From Eutypella sp. D-1 (Eukaryota > Ascomycota > Sordariomycetes > Xylariales > Diatrypaceae), in NCBI GenBank assembly GCA_023313575.1, contig JAJTTP010000008.1, positions 1,240,001 through 1,304,000 of the forward strand: a stretch of DNA of 64,000 bases, given 5' to 3'. Under the pieces are notes generated by a model that was given only the letters and a program-made list of their open reading frames with translations, ran no database searches and was not told the origin of the DNA. Position 1 is the first letter of the stretch. Every line of letters starts with the position of its first letter. This document shows positions 1 through 12,841 of this stretch, piece after piece. A program made the translations under genes and the position numbers.

Positions 1-132
1 GTCTGAGCTTCTGAGATAACCCTAGCCTTAGTCGGCGCCAGCTTCACTGTCATCATCATCCCGTCCACGGCTTTGCCTGTGATCTGTATAGTCTAAAGCA
101 AGTTAGCCTAGTTACAAACCGTCTAAATGTCT

Positions 133-1441
133 CTAATTTCGTGTTTCGCCTTGTTCGCCTACCGTATACAATTCTGATTTGACTTTGAATTGGCCATTGG
201 CGCCCAGTGTTGGCCTCCCATCTTGGTTCAAATCTAATTCCCCAAGGCCGACCTTGGTAAACTCGTAACGACGAGCCAGCATAGCGATAATGACGCGTGC
301 CTCGATATTAGCCAGTTCTTGCCCGATGCAATTTCGAGGTCCACGTTCGAATGGGCGCCACGCACTAGTTGGAGGGGCGTTACCGGCGGACTGGAGCCAA
401 CGCTCTGGCACGAAGTCGTCGCATGAACTACCAAACACAGCGCGGTCACGGTGCATGATGGTATGATTGAGGTAAATCCAGTTGCCGTCGAGATTGTATT
501 CACCCTGAGAGGTGGACACAACGAAGCCCGTTCCAGACCTAGATACGCGGACCGAACCGGCTGGGGGGTGGAGACGTAGGACTTCCTTCCATACGGCTGA
601 GATGTACGTCATGTTGTGTATGATCTCATCGCCGCCTGGTGCCAGGAGCCTTTCTCGGACAACAGCAGGGTCGCACGCCCCCTCCGGTCCAAACAAGACA
701 TCCAGCTCGTCGCGGACGCATTTTAAGGCCCTTGGAGTCCGACATAGCTCGTATATGGCCCAGACAATGCTTCGACTTGTAGTATCGTGACCCGCGAAAA
801 AGAACGTTTTGAGTTGATCGCATGTCTCTTCCAACAGTTCAGGTGTGAGGGAATGTATGTCTTGTAAGCTAAGTGCCAGAATAGTTCGGGATCTGTTGTC
901 ATCTTTCCATGCTCCACTCTTTATGTCATCGAAGTTGCGACGGACGATATCCTTCAACCGCTGAGTGATACGTTCCCCGAGGCGACGCCGTTTCAAGTGA
1001 ACGAGGGGCATTGCCCACCATGGTAATTGAAGCTTGTCATCTGCGAATGCTATGTAAAGTTAGTATGACATACGTCTACTCAAGAGTATTCGGGATCTGT
1101 ATCATTTCTCTCGATGATGTACCCTATTGGCATAGGTTAAGGATATTGTAACCATGAATGGTAGACAAACTTTTTGTAAGTTGCTTCAATGTACGGATCA
1201 GCTCGCCCTGATGAGAAGGGTCTTTGTGTTGAGCATCCATGTCCTCGTCCATGGACACGGCTCCAATAATGTCGAATGTTAGGTTGGTTGTAATCTCATC
1301 AAAAGAGAATGTCTCTCTGGTGCTCGAAAACTCGTCGATTATCTTCAGGTATGGTCCAGCCTTCTCGACAATAACGGGCAAAAGAGTCATCAAATGCTGA
1401 GGAGCGAACCCAGGGTTAAATCTCTTTCGTACAGCTTTCCA
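133..1441 (-). CDS. Cytochrome P450, 3' part (exons 3-4) of a transposon-split gene
   Basis: This is the catalytic part of a fungal microsomal P450 monooxygenase. Exon 3 (1441-1153) begins after a CAG 3' splice site with W-K-A-V-R-K-R-F-N-P-G-F, the usual helix C region. It joins exon 4 (1049-133) across a 103-bp intron whose branch site is ACTAAC. Exon 4 carries the I-helix oxygen-activation motif AGHDTT, the K-helix ExxR (EVLR), the PERW segment and the canonical haem loop FERGPRNCIG. The two exons sum to 1206 nt, 402 codons including the stop. The first two exons are at 20838-21332, 19.4 kb away behind degraded retrotransposons. The phases agree (phase 0), so the full protein would be 544 aa. 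I see no stop or frameshift inside these exons. Family membership is certain. Substrate is unknown, and the gene is probably inactive unless the huge intron can be spliced. Confidence 0.88.
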
Positions 1442-2329
1442 CTGTTACAAACCTCTCATTCCTAATCAAATAGTACGATAACGGTTACGTGGTAATAACG
1501 TCGTTAAAACCATGCCCTTATTTTATAAAGGTACGAAGTACCGGAATAAAACAAAAGGTTATTATATCGATTTTTTTATTAACATTTTTTATAATTTTCG
1601 GACCTATATATTTTAAATAAGAAAATAATTTAATAAATAATATATGCTCCGTATATAAGTTTTAATTATATACAGTTAATATAAAGCGTTAATAATATTT
1701 ATTATTATTATTAAGCTATTATATTTATTTATAATTATAAATTATTATATCGGCCCGTTATATATTCCGACGGTCCGGTTTAATTATATATAACTATTAT
1801 TTAACGCGTTATTAACGGATATATTATTATCGTAATTAAGTTTAAATTCCCTTTATTATTTTAATTATTAAAAATTAAATTAAAATATTAACTTATATAA
1901 CGGCATAATTTATTTAATAAAACTTCTTTTTATTTTTAAAGCTTAAATAAATTTAAAATACGTTAATAAATAAATTTTTATTATATAATAATTAAAATTT
2001 ATATTTTAAAAAGCTTTATAAATATATATAATTAAAATAACCGGTATAAAGGTATTAAATCTTTATATGGATATATTTAAAGTAATAATAATTTATTTTT
2101 ACTCTTTTTAATTATTTATTAAAATAAACGCTTATTTTATAATAAAAGATAATTTAAAATATTTATAAATATATAAAATAACCGGTAAAAAGGTATTAAA
2201 TTTTTATACTTATATATTTAACGTAATAATAGCTTATTTTTAATTTTTTTAATTATATAAAGGTTTTCGTAAAAATAAATATTTTTTATAATAATAATAA
2301 TAATATCTTTATTTACGATATTAATTACG

Positions 2330-2755
2330 TATGACGGCCGGTTTATTCCTAACTATTAGTCCAGTTAAAGGGTTTATGTTAATAAAAGTATTAAAGGTTT
2401 TAAGTAATAAGTAATTACGTTTAATAATAATAATAAAAAAGTGTTTTAAATAATTAAATTATATTATAAACTAATAAGCTTAAAGATTATTTAAAAAAAA
2501 AGGTAATAAATATAATTATATATTATTTATATCTTTTGTTTTTAATATTAAAATGTATAGTTATTATTAAATTATTAAAATAGCTGGTTATTTTAGCTAT
2601 TTTAAATTATTAAAATAGCTAGCTACCCTGGTTATCTTTCTTATTACGTAACTTAAATATGGCTTATCTTATTATAGCTGTTCTTTTTAATGCCATGGTT
2701 AAGGATTGTTTATACTAATCTTATTTAAGCTTAATGACCTAGCCAGGTCATAATA
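2330..2755 (-). repeat. LTR copy, minus orientation (solo)
   Basis: This segment starts with TATGACGGCCGG and ends with AGGTCATAATA, degraded forms of the family ends TGTAACGGCTGG and GGTCATAACA. It shares the internal block 'attcctaactattagtccag' with the other LTRs here. No convincing target duplication is left (TTACG on the left, AAAAA on the right). Confidence 0.75.
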
Positions 2756-2871
2756 AAAAAAGCAATAAGTTAATATTATTAATAAAACTCCGAAAAATAA
2801 GTTATAAATTAAGTATTTTCATTATAATAAAAAAGTTTATTATAAAAATAAATATAAAAATTTTAAAAAAA

Positions 2872-3272
2872 TGTAACGGCTGGTCTATTCCTAATTATTA
2901 ATCCAGTTAAGGGGTTTATATTAATAAAAGTATTAAGGTTTTAAGCAATAAGTAATCACGTTTAATAATAAAAAAAAAAATGCTTTAAGTAATTAAGTTA
3001 TATTATAAGCTAATAAATTTAAAAACCATTTAAAAAAAAGGTAATAAATATAAATATATACTATTTTATATCCTTTATTCCTAACACTGGAATATATAGT
3101 TATTATTAAATCGTTAAGATAATTAGCTATCCTGGCTATCCTTTTTATCACGTGATTCGAACGTGGCTAACCCATTGTGGCTAGGTTTTCCTAAAAGCCT
3201 TGTTCTTTCGAATAAAATCGTGATTTGTTATTAGCCCCATTTGGCCTTTCATAACCTGACCAGGTCATAATA
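2872..3272 (-). repeat. Solo LTR, minus orientation
   Basis: This is a 401-bp copy from TGTAACGGCTGG to GGTCATAATA. Both flanks read AAAAA, compatible with a 5-bp target duplication although low in information. Its 3' half matches the reverse complement of the LTR at 12407-12841 more closely than the other copies, so these two form one LTR subfamily. Confidence 0.78.
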
Positions 3273-4136
3273 AAAAAGCGGTAAACTAAGGTAAAATTTA
3301 TAATTAAAACTTAAACCTTAATAAAGTAATATTTTATAATTATAAAAAAAGGCTTATATTACCGAATATAAAAAGGATAATATAAATTTTAAAACCGAGT
3401 TAAAACCCGATAATAGTTTTATATAATATAACGATTATACCGTAATAATAATTATTTTAAAAAAGTAAAAATTAAAAAATTATTAACCGCGTTATTAAAA
3501 TTTTTACCTTAAATAAATATGCTTTTTATATTTAATTTAATTTTTACGTTTATTTTTTTATTTAAATAATCGAAATATTTTTATTAAAGCGTTAAATTAT
3601 TTATGTTATAAAAAAAGCTTAAATTATTTTATATATTATATATGTTTTTAAAATATTTTTAAAAGCTGTTATTAATAAATTTATGCCCGATTTTATATTT
3701 AAAATTAAAGGCTTTAATAAAAACGATTATATTAATTTTAATTAAACCGCTTATTATAACGATAATTATTAAATATATAAAAGTAATAAAAAAAGTATAA
3801 AATAATATTTAAAAACGTTTAGAAAATAAAAGAAATAAAAATAAATAATTACCGAAAGTTATGCTTATTACTAGTTTTTAAAATATTTAAAATACTTTAT
3901 TACTTATTATTAATACTTAATTATTAAGAAAAATAAAGAAATTAAATTTTTAAAGTATATATATAACTTTAACCTTTTTTATAACTTATATAACTTTTTA
4001 AATAATTTAAAAAAGGCGTAATTAAATAATAATTAAACTTTCGGCTTTTAAAAAACCGAAAACCTTTTTTTAAAAAAAGGACTTTTTACGGGATTATATT
4101 TATAAAAAAAACTTAAATAGCTTAAATATTTTAAAA

Positions 4137-4561
4137 TGTTATAACCTGGCTAAGTTATTAAGCCTAAACAGGATTAGCATAAATAATCCCTAACCATGGC
4201 ATTAAAAAAGATAGCCACGATAAAATAAGCCATATTTAGGTTACGTAATAAAAAGGATAACCTGGATAGCCTAGCTATCTTAATAATTTTAAATAACTTA
4301 AATAGCTTAATTATCTTAACGATTTAATATTTAACATTATATTCCGGTATTAAGAATAAAAGATATAAATAATATATAACTATATTTATTACTTTTTTTA
4401 AATAATGTTTAAATTTATTAACTTATAATATAATTTAATTATTTAAAATGCTTTTTTTTACTATTATTAAGCGTGATTATTTATTATTTAAAACTTTTAA
4501 TATTTTTATTAACATAAACCCTTTAACTGAATTAATAATTAAAAATAAACCGGCCGTTATA
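4137..4561 (+). repeat. 5' LTR of the outermost gypsy copy
   Basis: This 425-bp LTR runs from TGTTATAACCTGG to CCGTTATA and is directly followed by the internal start 'gttataagcttttattta', which recurs after the LTRs ending at 5349 and 12841. The internal region of this copy is found in two pieces, 4562-4935 and 11778-12406, because the complete element was inserted into its gag. Its nearest sequence relative here is the LTR at 20115-20505. Confidence 0.8.
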
Positions 4562-4935
4562 TGTTATAAGCTTTTATTTAATAATATTATTAACTTTAAA
4601 TAATATTTAATATTATGTTTTTTTAAGTTAAAACCTTTAATAAATTATTAATTATTTATTCGAATAAATCGAATAAACAGCGATTATAATTACGGCTTAA
4701 AAGATTACGCTTATTAAATTTAAGCTTAAAAAACCTAAACCTTATAATGGCATTACTTTTATGCAATATTTTTTATTATAGCCGTAACTTATTTATATTA
4801 ATAATGTTATATATTAATTACGGAAACTGATAAAATTTTTAATATTATATTATGCTTTATTAAAAAAATAATTTAATAATTTAAATTTATTTTAAATATT
4901 TTCGTAAAAATGAAAAAAAAAAGAATTACGGAAAT

Positions 4936-5349
4936 TGTTATGGCCTGACTAGGCCAAGTGGGGTAGGCAACCCTATTCGTTAACGGTACTACCGGAAGAA
5001 TAAAGGCGCAAGCCAGCCACACTTAACAAAGCCATAAGAAAAGCCACATATGGATCCGTCATAATCCATAGATCCAAAGGTATCAGTTAGATCCGTTACG
5101 ATCCAAGGATCCAACATAACCACATATTCCAATATTAAGGATAAAAGACATAAATAATATATAATTACGTTTATTACCTTTTTTTTAAATAACTTTTAAA
5201 CTTATTAGTTTATAATATAATTTAATTATTTAAAACACCTTTTTTTTTATTATTACTAAATGTAATTATTTATTATTTAAAACCTTAATATTCCTGTTAA
5301 TATAAACCCCTCGACTGGATTAATAATTAGGAATAAACCAGCCGTTACA
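4936..5349 (+). repeat. 5' LTR of the complete gypsy element (414 bp)
   Basis: Its ends are TGTTATGGCC and GCCGTTACA. It is aligned throughout with the copy at 11364-11777 and has the same length. It is less mutated than the 3' copy and keeps several G+C-rich words such as 'gtggggtaggcaaccc'. Confidence 0.9.
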
Positions 5350-5737
5350 CGTTATAAACTTTTATTTAATAATATTATTAATTTTAAATAATATCCGATA
5401 TTATATCTTTTTTAGGCTAAAACTTTTAATAAATTATCTAATAATTACTTAAACGAATCGAATAAATTAAATAAACGGTAATTATATTTATAAGCTAAAA
5501 GGTTATATTTATTAAATTTAAGCTTAAAAGATTTAAACTTTATAATAATATTACCCCCGTATAACCTTTTTTTATTATAACCGTAACTTATTTATATTAA
5601 TAACGTTATATGCATATTACGGAAGTTAATAAAATTTTTAACATTATATTATGCTTTATTAAAAAGATAGCTTAATAATTTAAACCTATTTTAAATGCCT
5701 TCGTAAAAATAAAGGAGAAAAAAAGATTTACGGAAAT

Positions 5738-8700
5738 TAAACATTTTTTTAAAAAATATAAAAATTTCGAAGAAAAAGTAAAAGCTAATTACGGAAATCC
5801 GGATAAAGCTTAAACCGTTACGTAATAACTTTTAACGTTTAAATAAAAAAAACAGCTTATACGTACGCCGCGTAATTTAAACAATTTATTACTAAAATAA
5901 ATTAAATCGATAATAAATCCTTTATCGATACGTTTTATCGAAGATTTAAAGATTTGGTTAAAGATAAAATTATTACGTAAAATAAACCAGATACTTTCGA
6001 TAAATTCGTTACTTTAATAATTAAAATCGATAATAAATAATTTAAACAACGCTAAAAAAAATATTATATATTTAAAAGATTTAAAAAATATTAAAACAAT
6101 AAGAATCAAAATTAAAAGCTTACCGACATATCTTACGGGACGGTATTAGGATTAATGTTATTCGATATAATACGAAAAAATAAGCGATAAATTAAGTGCT
6201 ATAATTATAACAAAATGGAACATTTTAAAAAAGAATATAAAAGATTTAAATAAAATATAAATTAAAAACTTATACCCGAAAAGGAGCAATTTTTTATTAG
6301 TAAAAAAATGCTCGGAATAATCCGCCGCATATATTTAAATAATAATATCCATTAATAAAAATTATAAAAAGCTAAACGATTAGCTTAAACCGTTATAAAA
6401 CGATAACGTTAATAATAATAAAATAAATACTTTAATAACGATAAAGAAAAAGCTTTTACGAAAGCTTATTTCGTAAAAAAAAAAAAAATAAAACGATTAA
6501 TTAACTGGCTTAAAAAACGATAAAACTATAAATTAAAAAAAATGTATAACATTTATATTAAACGATTTTAATAACGCTTTAAAAAATAACGGTTTAAAAT
6601 TTACTTATAATAACTTCGTAATTAGGACAAATTTATTAATTAAAAAATTTAAACTCGGACGCCGTATTTTTTAAAGCATTTTATTAACTATTAAAAAATA
6701 AAATATTATTAACACGAAAAACGAAAAATCGGCATTATTAACCGAATCAGATAAATAATTAAAAAAAGATTCGATTTTTTATAATAAAAAAAAAACAAAA
6801 CCGATCGATAATGGTATAAAAAAATTCGGCGTTATTATAACCGCGTACCGTATAAATAGGAGTGGTTAAAAAAAATGTTTTACCCCGGAGGATATTAGGT
6901 ATATTATTATAACGAATATATATATTAAACGTTAAAAACCATAAAGATCCGGAACGAAATCGAATAATAAAAACAAGAAATCCGATATTAAAAAAATAAA
7001 TTATTAAACGCCGACTTATACACGTTTAAAAACTTATTAAAAAAAATAACCTTTAATAAAATTAACTTTAAATATTTTTATAAAGATTTAAAAGCAAAAA
7101 AATAACCATACGTATAAAAGGAATTTAATAAAAAAAAACTTTATAATAACCCGTATAACGCCGCCCGAATTTACGGCAAAGATTTAAAAGGATAAGGCCG
7201 TTTATACCAAGGTTATAAAACGGTATTATAAAGTTTAAAAACGTAATACGATATTTATAAACTATTTTAAAAGCTTAAAAACGATACGGATATATTATAA
7301 TATAAATAAAGGTTAAAAATAATTAATATATTATTATAGTAAATAACGGAGCCGACGGTAATTATATAACTTTAAAACTATATAATAAGTTATAATTATT
7401 ATAAAAAAAAAAATAACACCTTTATAATATAATAAGAACCGAAGGTTATATTTTCCGGTATAACGAAAAAAAGGTATTATAAGAAACTGATTAATTTAAC
7501 GTATATATCGAAAAATAAAAATAAAACGTTATCTTTAATATTATACTTTTAAAAAGATACGATATAATCTTTAAGTAATTATGGCTATATTAATATAATT
7601 TATCGATTAATTAAAAAATTGGCCAGATAATATTTTCTTATTTTTTAAAAACCGATAATAATTTAAAAAAAAGATCTTAATATTTAACAAATAATAAGTA
7701 CGGATATAAAAACACGATAAAAACCTTATTAAAAAAAATACGACGAATTAAAAAAAAAAGATATAAAAAAAGGATTAAATAAATTATTGCATTTATCCGA
7801 TAACGATTTCGCTTTTTTAATAGCATTTTGGAAAAAGAAAATATAATAACGTTATAAATACGTAACGTATTATTATAATATTATTAATACGATAAAATGT
7901 TTCGCGAAAAATTTAAAAAAAAATTATTAAACCGTAATAAATAAGATTACGAGATTATTTTTATAAAAGGAAAAATACCACGATTTTATAAAATTTATAA
8001 CCTTAACGAAATCGAATTTAAGGAATTACGAAAATATTTTAAAAATAAGTTAATAAAAGGATATATTTAATAATTAAAATTATTAATAAAATATTTTATT
8101 ATGTTTATACTTAAAAAAAACGGTAAATTACGATTAATAATCGATTATCGATAATTAAATAAGATTACCGTTAAAAACCGAATACCGTTATTATTTATTA
8201 TTAAAATAAAAGACCGTTTATACGGAGCTAAATAATTTACTACCTTAAACCTTAAGGATAAATATTATTATATTAGAATTAAACCCGGAGATAAATAAAA
8301 AATAGCTTTTAAAATAAAATACGGCTTATTTAAGTATTTAATTATGCTTTTCGGATTAATTAATATATTAATATCGTTTTAACGCATAATTAATTACGTA
8401 TTACGAAAATATTTTAATGTTTTCGTTATTTATTATTTCGATAATATCTTTATTTATTCGGATTTAAAAAAACAGCATAAAAAATACGTATATAAAATAT
8501 TACAAATATTATAAAACGTTAATTTATTAATAAAACCCGAAAAAAGTATATTTTATATATAAAAAATAAAATTCCTCGGATATATTATTACCCCCGAATA
8601 TATTAAAATAGACTTTAAGAAAATCGTAATTATTAAGGATTAAAAAGTGCTTATTAATATAAAGGAAATACAGGCTTTTTTCGGTTTAATAAATTATTAT

Positions 8701-10680
8701 CGGAAATTTATATAACGATTTGGATATATTATAATACTTTTTACGGAATTAATAAAAAAAAATAAACAGTTTATATGGATTAATAAAGTAAACAAATTTT
8801 TTAAGAAATTAAAAAATATTATTATTAACGAATTAATACTTATTATATACGATTTTAAAAGATCTGTTAAGTTAAAAACCGACGTTTCGGATTACGCCTT
8901 TAAAGCATAAATTAAATAACGAGATAAAAAAAAAATTATACTTTATCGTATTTTATTTTTATAAACTTATTAAAACCGAATTTAATTATCCGATTTATAA
9001 TAAGGAATTTTTTATTATTATTAACGCATTTAAAAAATTTAAATATTACTTTATAGGAAATATGTATTAAGTTAAGGTTTATACCGATTATAAAAATATT
9101 ACATATTTTTTTACCACTTAAACCTTTAGCGAAAAATAGTTACGATATACCGAATATTTTACGGAATTCGATTATATTATTATTTATAGAAAAAAATTAA
9201 AAAACGGATAAGTAAATGCTATCAGTAAATAATCTGTTATGGAAAAAAAGTATATACTAATTAAATATGCGGTATTCCGATAAACGTTAAAAAAATACCT
9301 GGAATAACGATAAATTGCTGCAATTAAGATCATTTAAGATAATTTATATAAATAAATCGAATAACATAATAACAAATTATTAATAAAGAAATAAATAAAA
9401 AAGTTATAAATATTATAAAAATTATAAAAACAGTTAGTATAGGAAATTCACGAACATTTTTTATACGGACACCTAAAAAATTATAAAATCTTTAAACGAT
9501 TATAACGAACCTATATATTCGATAAAATAAAATTAATAATATAATAAATATAACGACGATATAATATATACGGAAAAATTAAAATAAAACGATATAAATT
9601 TTACGGAAAATTATAACTATTACCAATTAATAAATAATTATAAAAGTTTATCACATTTAATTTTATTATTAAGTTACCGATATTAAAAAATTTAATAACA
9701 TATAACGGTTATAACAGCATATTTATAATTATTAACCGATTTATAAAGTTTTTTTATTTTATCTTATATAACGAAAACACCGACGTAAAGTAAATGGCAT
9801 ATATTTTTTTACGATATATTATAATAATATACGGCTTTATATTCGAAATTATTTCCGATAAAGGAATAACATTCGTATCAAAATTTTAGCAAAATCTTAT
9901 AATAAAATTAAAATTAAACCTTAAATTTACGATAATTTTTAAACCTTAAATAAACAGATAAATAAAAGGAATTAATTAAACGTTAAAAACTTATTTTCGA
10001 TAATATATTAATTATAAATAAAATAATTAAATAAAATGGTTATTTATTATATAATTAACTTATAACATAATTTATTACAAAAGTATATAAATAATATTTA
10101 TTAACGTTAATTTCGGATTTACCCCGGACGTTTACCGAAATGCTTATAAAAAAGGATTAAATAATATTAAAACCATGTTAACATCGGAATAACTTAAATA
10201 ATTGCATAAAAAAATAAAAGTAAAACTCGAATTTATACGTTAATAAATAAGTAAATATTATAACCAAAAAAGGTTAAAAGGATTAATTTTTTTAAAAAAA
10301 GACATAATTTATTTAGTTATAAAAAATATCATAATAAAACGATTTAGTAAAAAACTTAATTATAAATATATCGGACCGTACCTAATTATTAAAAAAATAT
10401 CAGAAAATAATTACGAACTGGACTTATTATTAGGAATTAAAATCTATTTAATCTTTTATATTTCCTTATTTAAGGACGTAACGAATATAAACGTTATAAA
10501 AGCAGGACGAAACGACGTCGAAATAGAAATAAATAAATACGAAATAAAGAAAATCCTAGATATATAAATAAAAGATGGACGAATAAAATATAAGGTTAAA
10601 TAAAAAGGATATAATAACTTCGAAAATATATAAAAACCCGTTAATTATTTAATAAACATTTAACGTTTTTTAAAAAATTT
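5738..10680 (+). pseudogene. gag-pol remnant of the complete chromovirus
   Basis: Reading through stops shows a Gag segment with P-D-T-F-D-K-F (about 5985). A CX2CX4HX4C zinc knuckle follows at 6197-6238, with the second and fourth cysteines turned to tyrosine. The RT spans about 8110-8470, with L-R-L-I-I-D-Y-R and the active site YYFDN at 8431-8445, a mutated YxDD. An RNase H T-D-x-S-D-Y motif is near 8880. The integrase core spans about 9620-10150, and the chromodomain about 10430-10680 (Y-K-V-K-stop-K-G-Y). Most stops stand where Gln (CAA to TAA) or Trp (TGG to TAA/TAG) is expected. It has no coding capacity. Confidence 0.88.
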
Positions 10681-11363
10681 TTATTAACGCCGACGGAAAC
10701 GTTAATAAAAATAATATCTTAATTAAAATTACCCGATATATTTATCTTAAATTAATTAAAATCCGGAATAACCTTAGGATTTACCGACGTTTTAATAAAC
10801 CCCGTAAGATGCATATTTTCCGCCCGACGCTTTTTTTCCTTTAACTTTTTTAACTCCTTTAAAAACTAAAAATCATAACAAATTATTTTTTTCTTACGAT
10901 ATCGAAAAAATTCCTATAATTTTCGGAAACGTTAAAAACATGTAATAACCTTATTTATCTCCTTTTAAAAATAAAAAAGTTATTTCTTAATTAACGCTTT
11001 TTCACGTTTTAAGCGATCCTATTTATAAATAATGTTTTAAAAAAAATTAATTAAAATCCTTAAACCATTATATTACCGTTTATATAAAATATAATTTTAA
11101 TAATAAACAGAACTTTCGGATATTACGCATTATTCCTTACGACGAAAATAAAAAAAATAAAGCATAATTTCGAATTTAAAAAATAAAATATAAAAGGTAA
11201 AAGCTTTATAATTTTCCCGTTAGTTAATCCGGTAATAAGATTTAAAAACACGATTAATTATAATAAAAGGACAAAAATATAAGGACGGAAAAAACTTATA
11301 AAGAATAAATAGGAACACGGAAGTTAGGTTTTAAAGATAAAAACCCTGGAAAAGGAGAGATTA

Positions 11364-11777
11364 TATTATGGCTTAATTAAGTTAAATAGGGTAAATAACC
11401 TTATTCGTTAACGGTATTACCGGAAAAATAAAAACGTAAGCCAGCTATATTTAATAAAGCCATAAAAAAAGCTATATATAGATCTGTTATAATCCATAAA
11501 TTTAAAGGTATTAGTTAAATCCGTTACGATTTAAAGATTTAATATAACCATATATTCTAATGTTAAGGATAAAAGATATAAATAGTATATAATTACGCTT
11601 ATTACCTTTTTTTTAAATAATTTTTAAGCTTATTAGCTTATAATATAACTTAATTATTTAAAGCACCTTTTTTTTTATTATCACCAGACGTAATTACTTA
11701 TTACTTAAAACCTTAGCACTTCTGCTAACATAAACCCCTCGACTGGACTAATAGTTAGGAATAGACCAGCCGTTACA
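11364..11777 (+). repeat. 3' LTR of the complete gypsy element (414 bp)
   Basis: It begins with TATTATGG (the G of the terminal TG changed to A) and ends with GCCGTTACA, followed by the GAAAT target duplication. Differences from the 5' LTR are almost entirely C-to-T or G-to-A. Confidence 0.9.
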
Positions 11778-12406
11778 GAAATTAAACATTTTTTCGAAAA
11801 ATATAAAGATTTCGTAAAAAAAATAAAAACTAATTACGGAAATCCGGATAAAGCTTAAGTTATTACGTAATAATTTTTAAATTTTAAATAAAAAAAAGCA
11901 GTTTACTGTTAAAATAAATTAAATCGATAATAAGTTTTTTATCGATATATTTTATTAAAAGCTTAAAGATTTAATTAAAAACGAAACTATTACGTAAAAT
12001 AGATTAAATGCTTTTAATAAATTCGTTATTTTAATAATTAAAATCGATAATAAATAATTTAAACGACGATAAAATAAAAGGATATTAAAATAATAAAAAT
12101 TAAAATTAAAAACTTACCGACATATTTTACGGGACGGTATTAAGATTTATATCGCTCGATATAATATAAAAAAGTAAATAATATATTAAATGTTATAATT
12201 ACGATATAATAGAATATTTTAAAAACGAATATAAAAGATTTAAATAAAATAAAAACTAAAAGCTTATACCCGAAAAAAAGTAACCTTTTACCGGTGGAAA
12301 AACGTTCGGAATAATCCGCCGCGTAAATTTAAATAGTAATATTTATTAATAAAAATTATAAAAAATTAAACGATTAACTTAAACCGTAATAAAATAATAA
12401 CATTAA

Positions 12407-12841
12407 TGTTATAACCTGGTCAGGTTATAAAAGGCCAAAATGAAGCCAATAACAAATCACGATCCCATTCGAAAAAATAAGGCTTTTAAAAAAACCTAGC
12501 CATAATAAGTTAGCCACGTTCGAGTTACGTAATAAAAAAGATAGCCAGGATAGCTAGCTATTTTAATAATTTAAAATAGCTAAAATAACCAGTTATCCTA
12601 ATAATTTAATAATAACTATATATTCCAGTGTTAAGAATAAAGGATATAAATAATATATAATTACGTTTATTACCTTTTTTTAAATAACCTTTAAACTTAT
12701 TAATTTATAATATAACTTAATTACTTAAAACATTTTTTTATTATTATTAAACGTAATTATTTATTATTTAAAATCTTTAACACTTTTATTAATATAAACC
12801 CTTCGATTAAATTAATAATTAGGAATAAATTAGCCGTTATA
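12407..12841 (+). repeat. 5' LTR of a second gypsy copy
   Basis: This 435-bp LTR runs from TGTTATAACCTGGTCAGG to GCCGTTATA, followed by the internal start 'cgttataagcttttattta'. It lies in the gag of the outermost copy, with ATTAA immediately on its left. The matching 3' LTR and second ATTAA are not found at the expected junction. The uninterrupted target (aacattaataataataaaat) occurs near 13900, which suggests a deletion or recombination between the two internal regions. Confidence 0.8.

Larger units (their letters stand above)
4936..11777 (+). mobile_element. Complete RIP-degraded Ty3/gypsy chromovirus, 6.84 kb
   Basis: This is a full-length LTR retrotransposon. It is bounded by two LTRs of exactly 414 bp (4936-5349 and 11364-11777) and flanked by the 5-bp target duplication GAAAT (4931-4935 and 11778-11782). 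A purine-rich stretch (aaaaggagaga) abuts the 3' LTR as a polypurine tract. The domain order between the LTRs is Gag with a zinc knuckle, protease region, RT, RNase H, integrase, then chromodomain, which defines the Ty3/gypsy chromoviruses. It sits inside the gag gene of an older copy of the same family: the sequence before 4936 and after 11777 joins to 'attacggaaattaaac', as found uninterrupted near 13215. All reading frames are broken by RIP-type changes, so it is dead. Confidence 0.92.
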
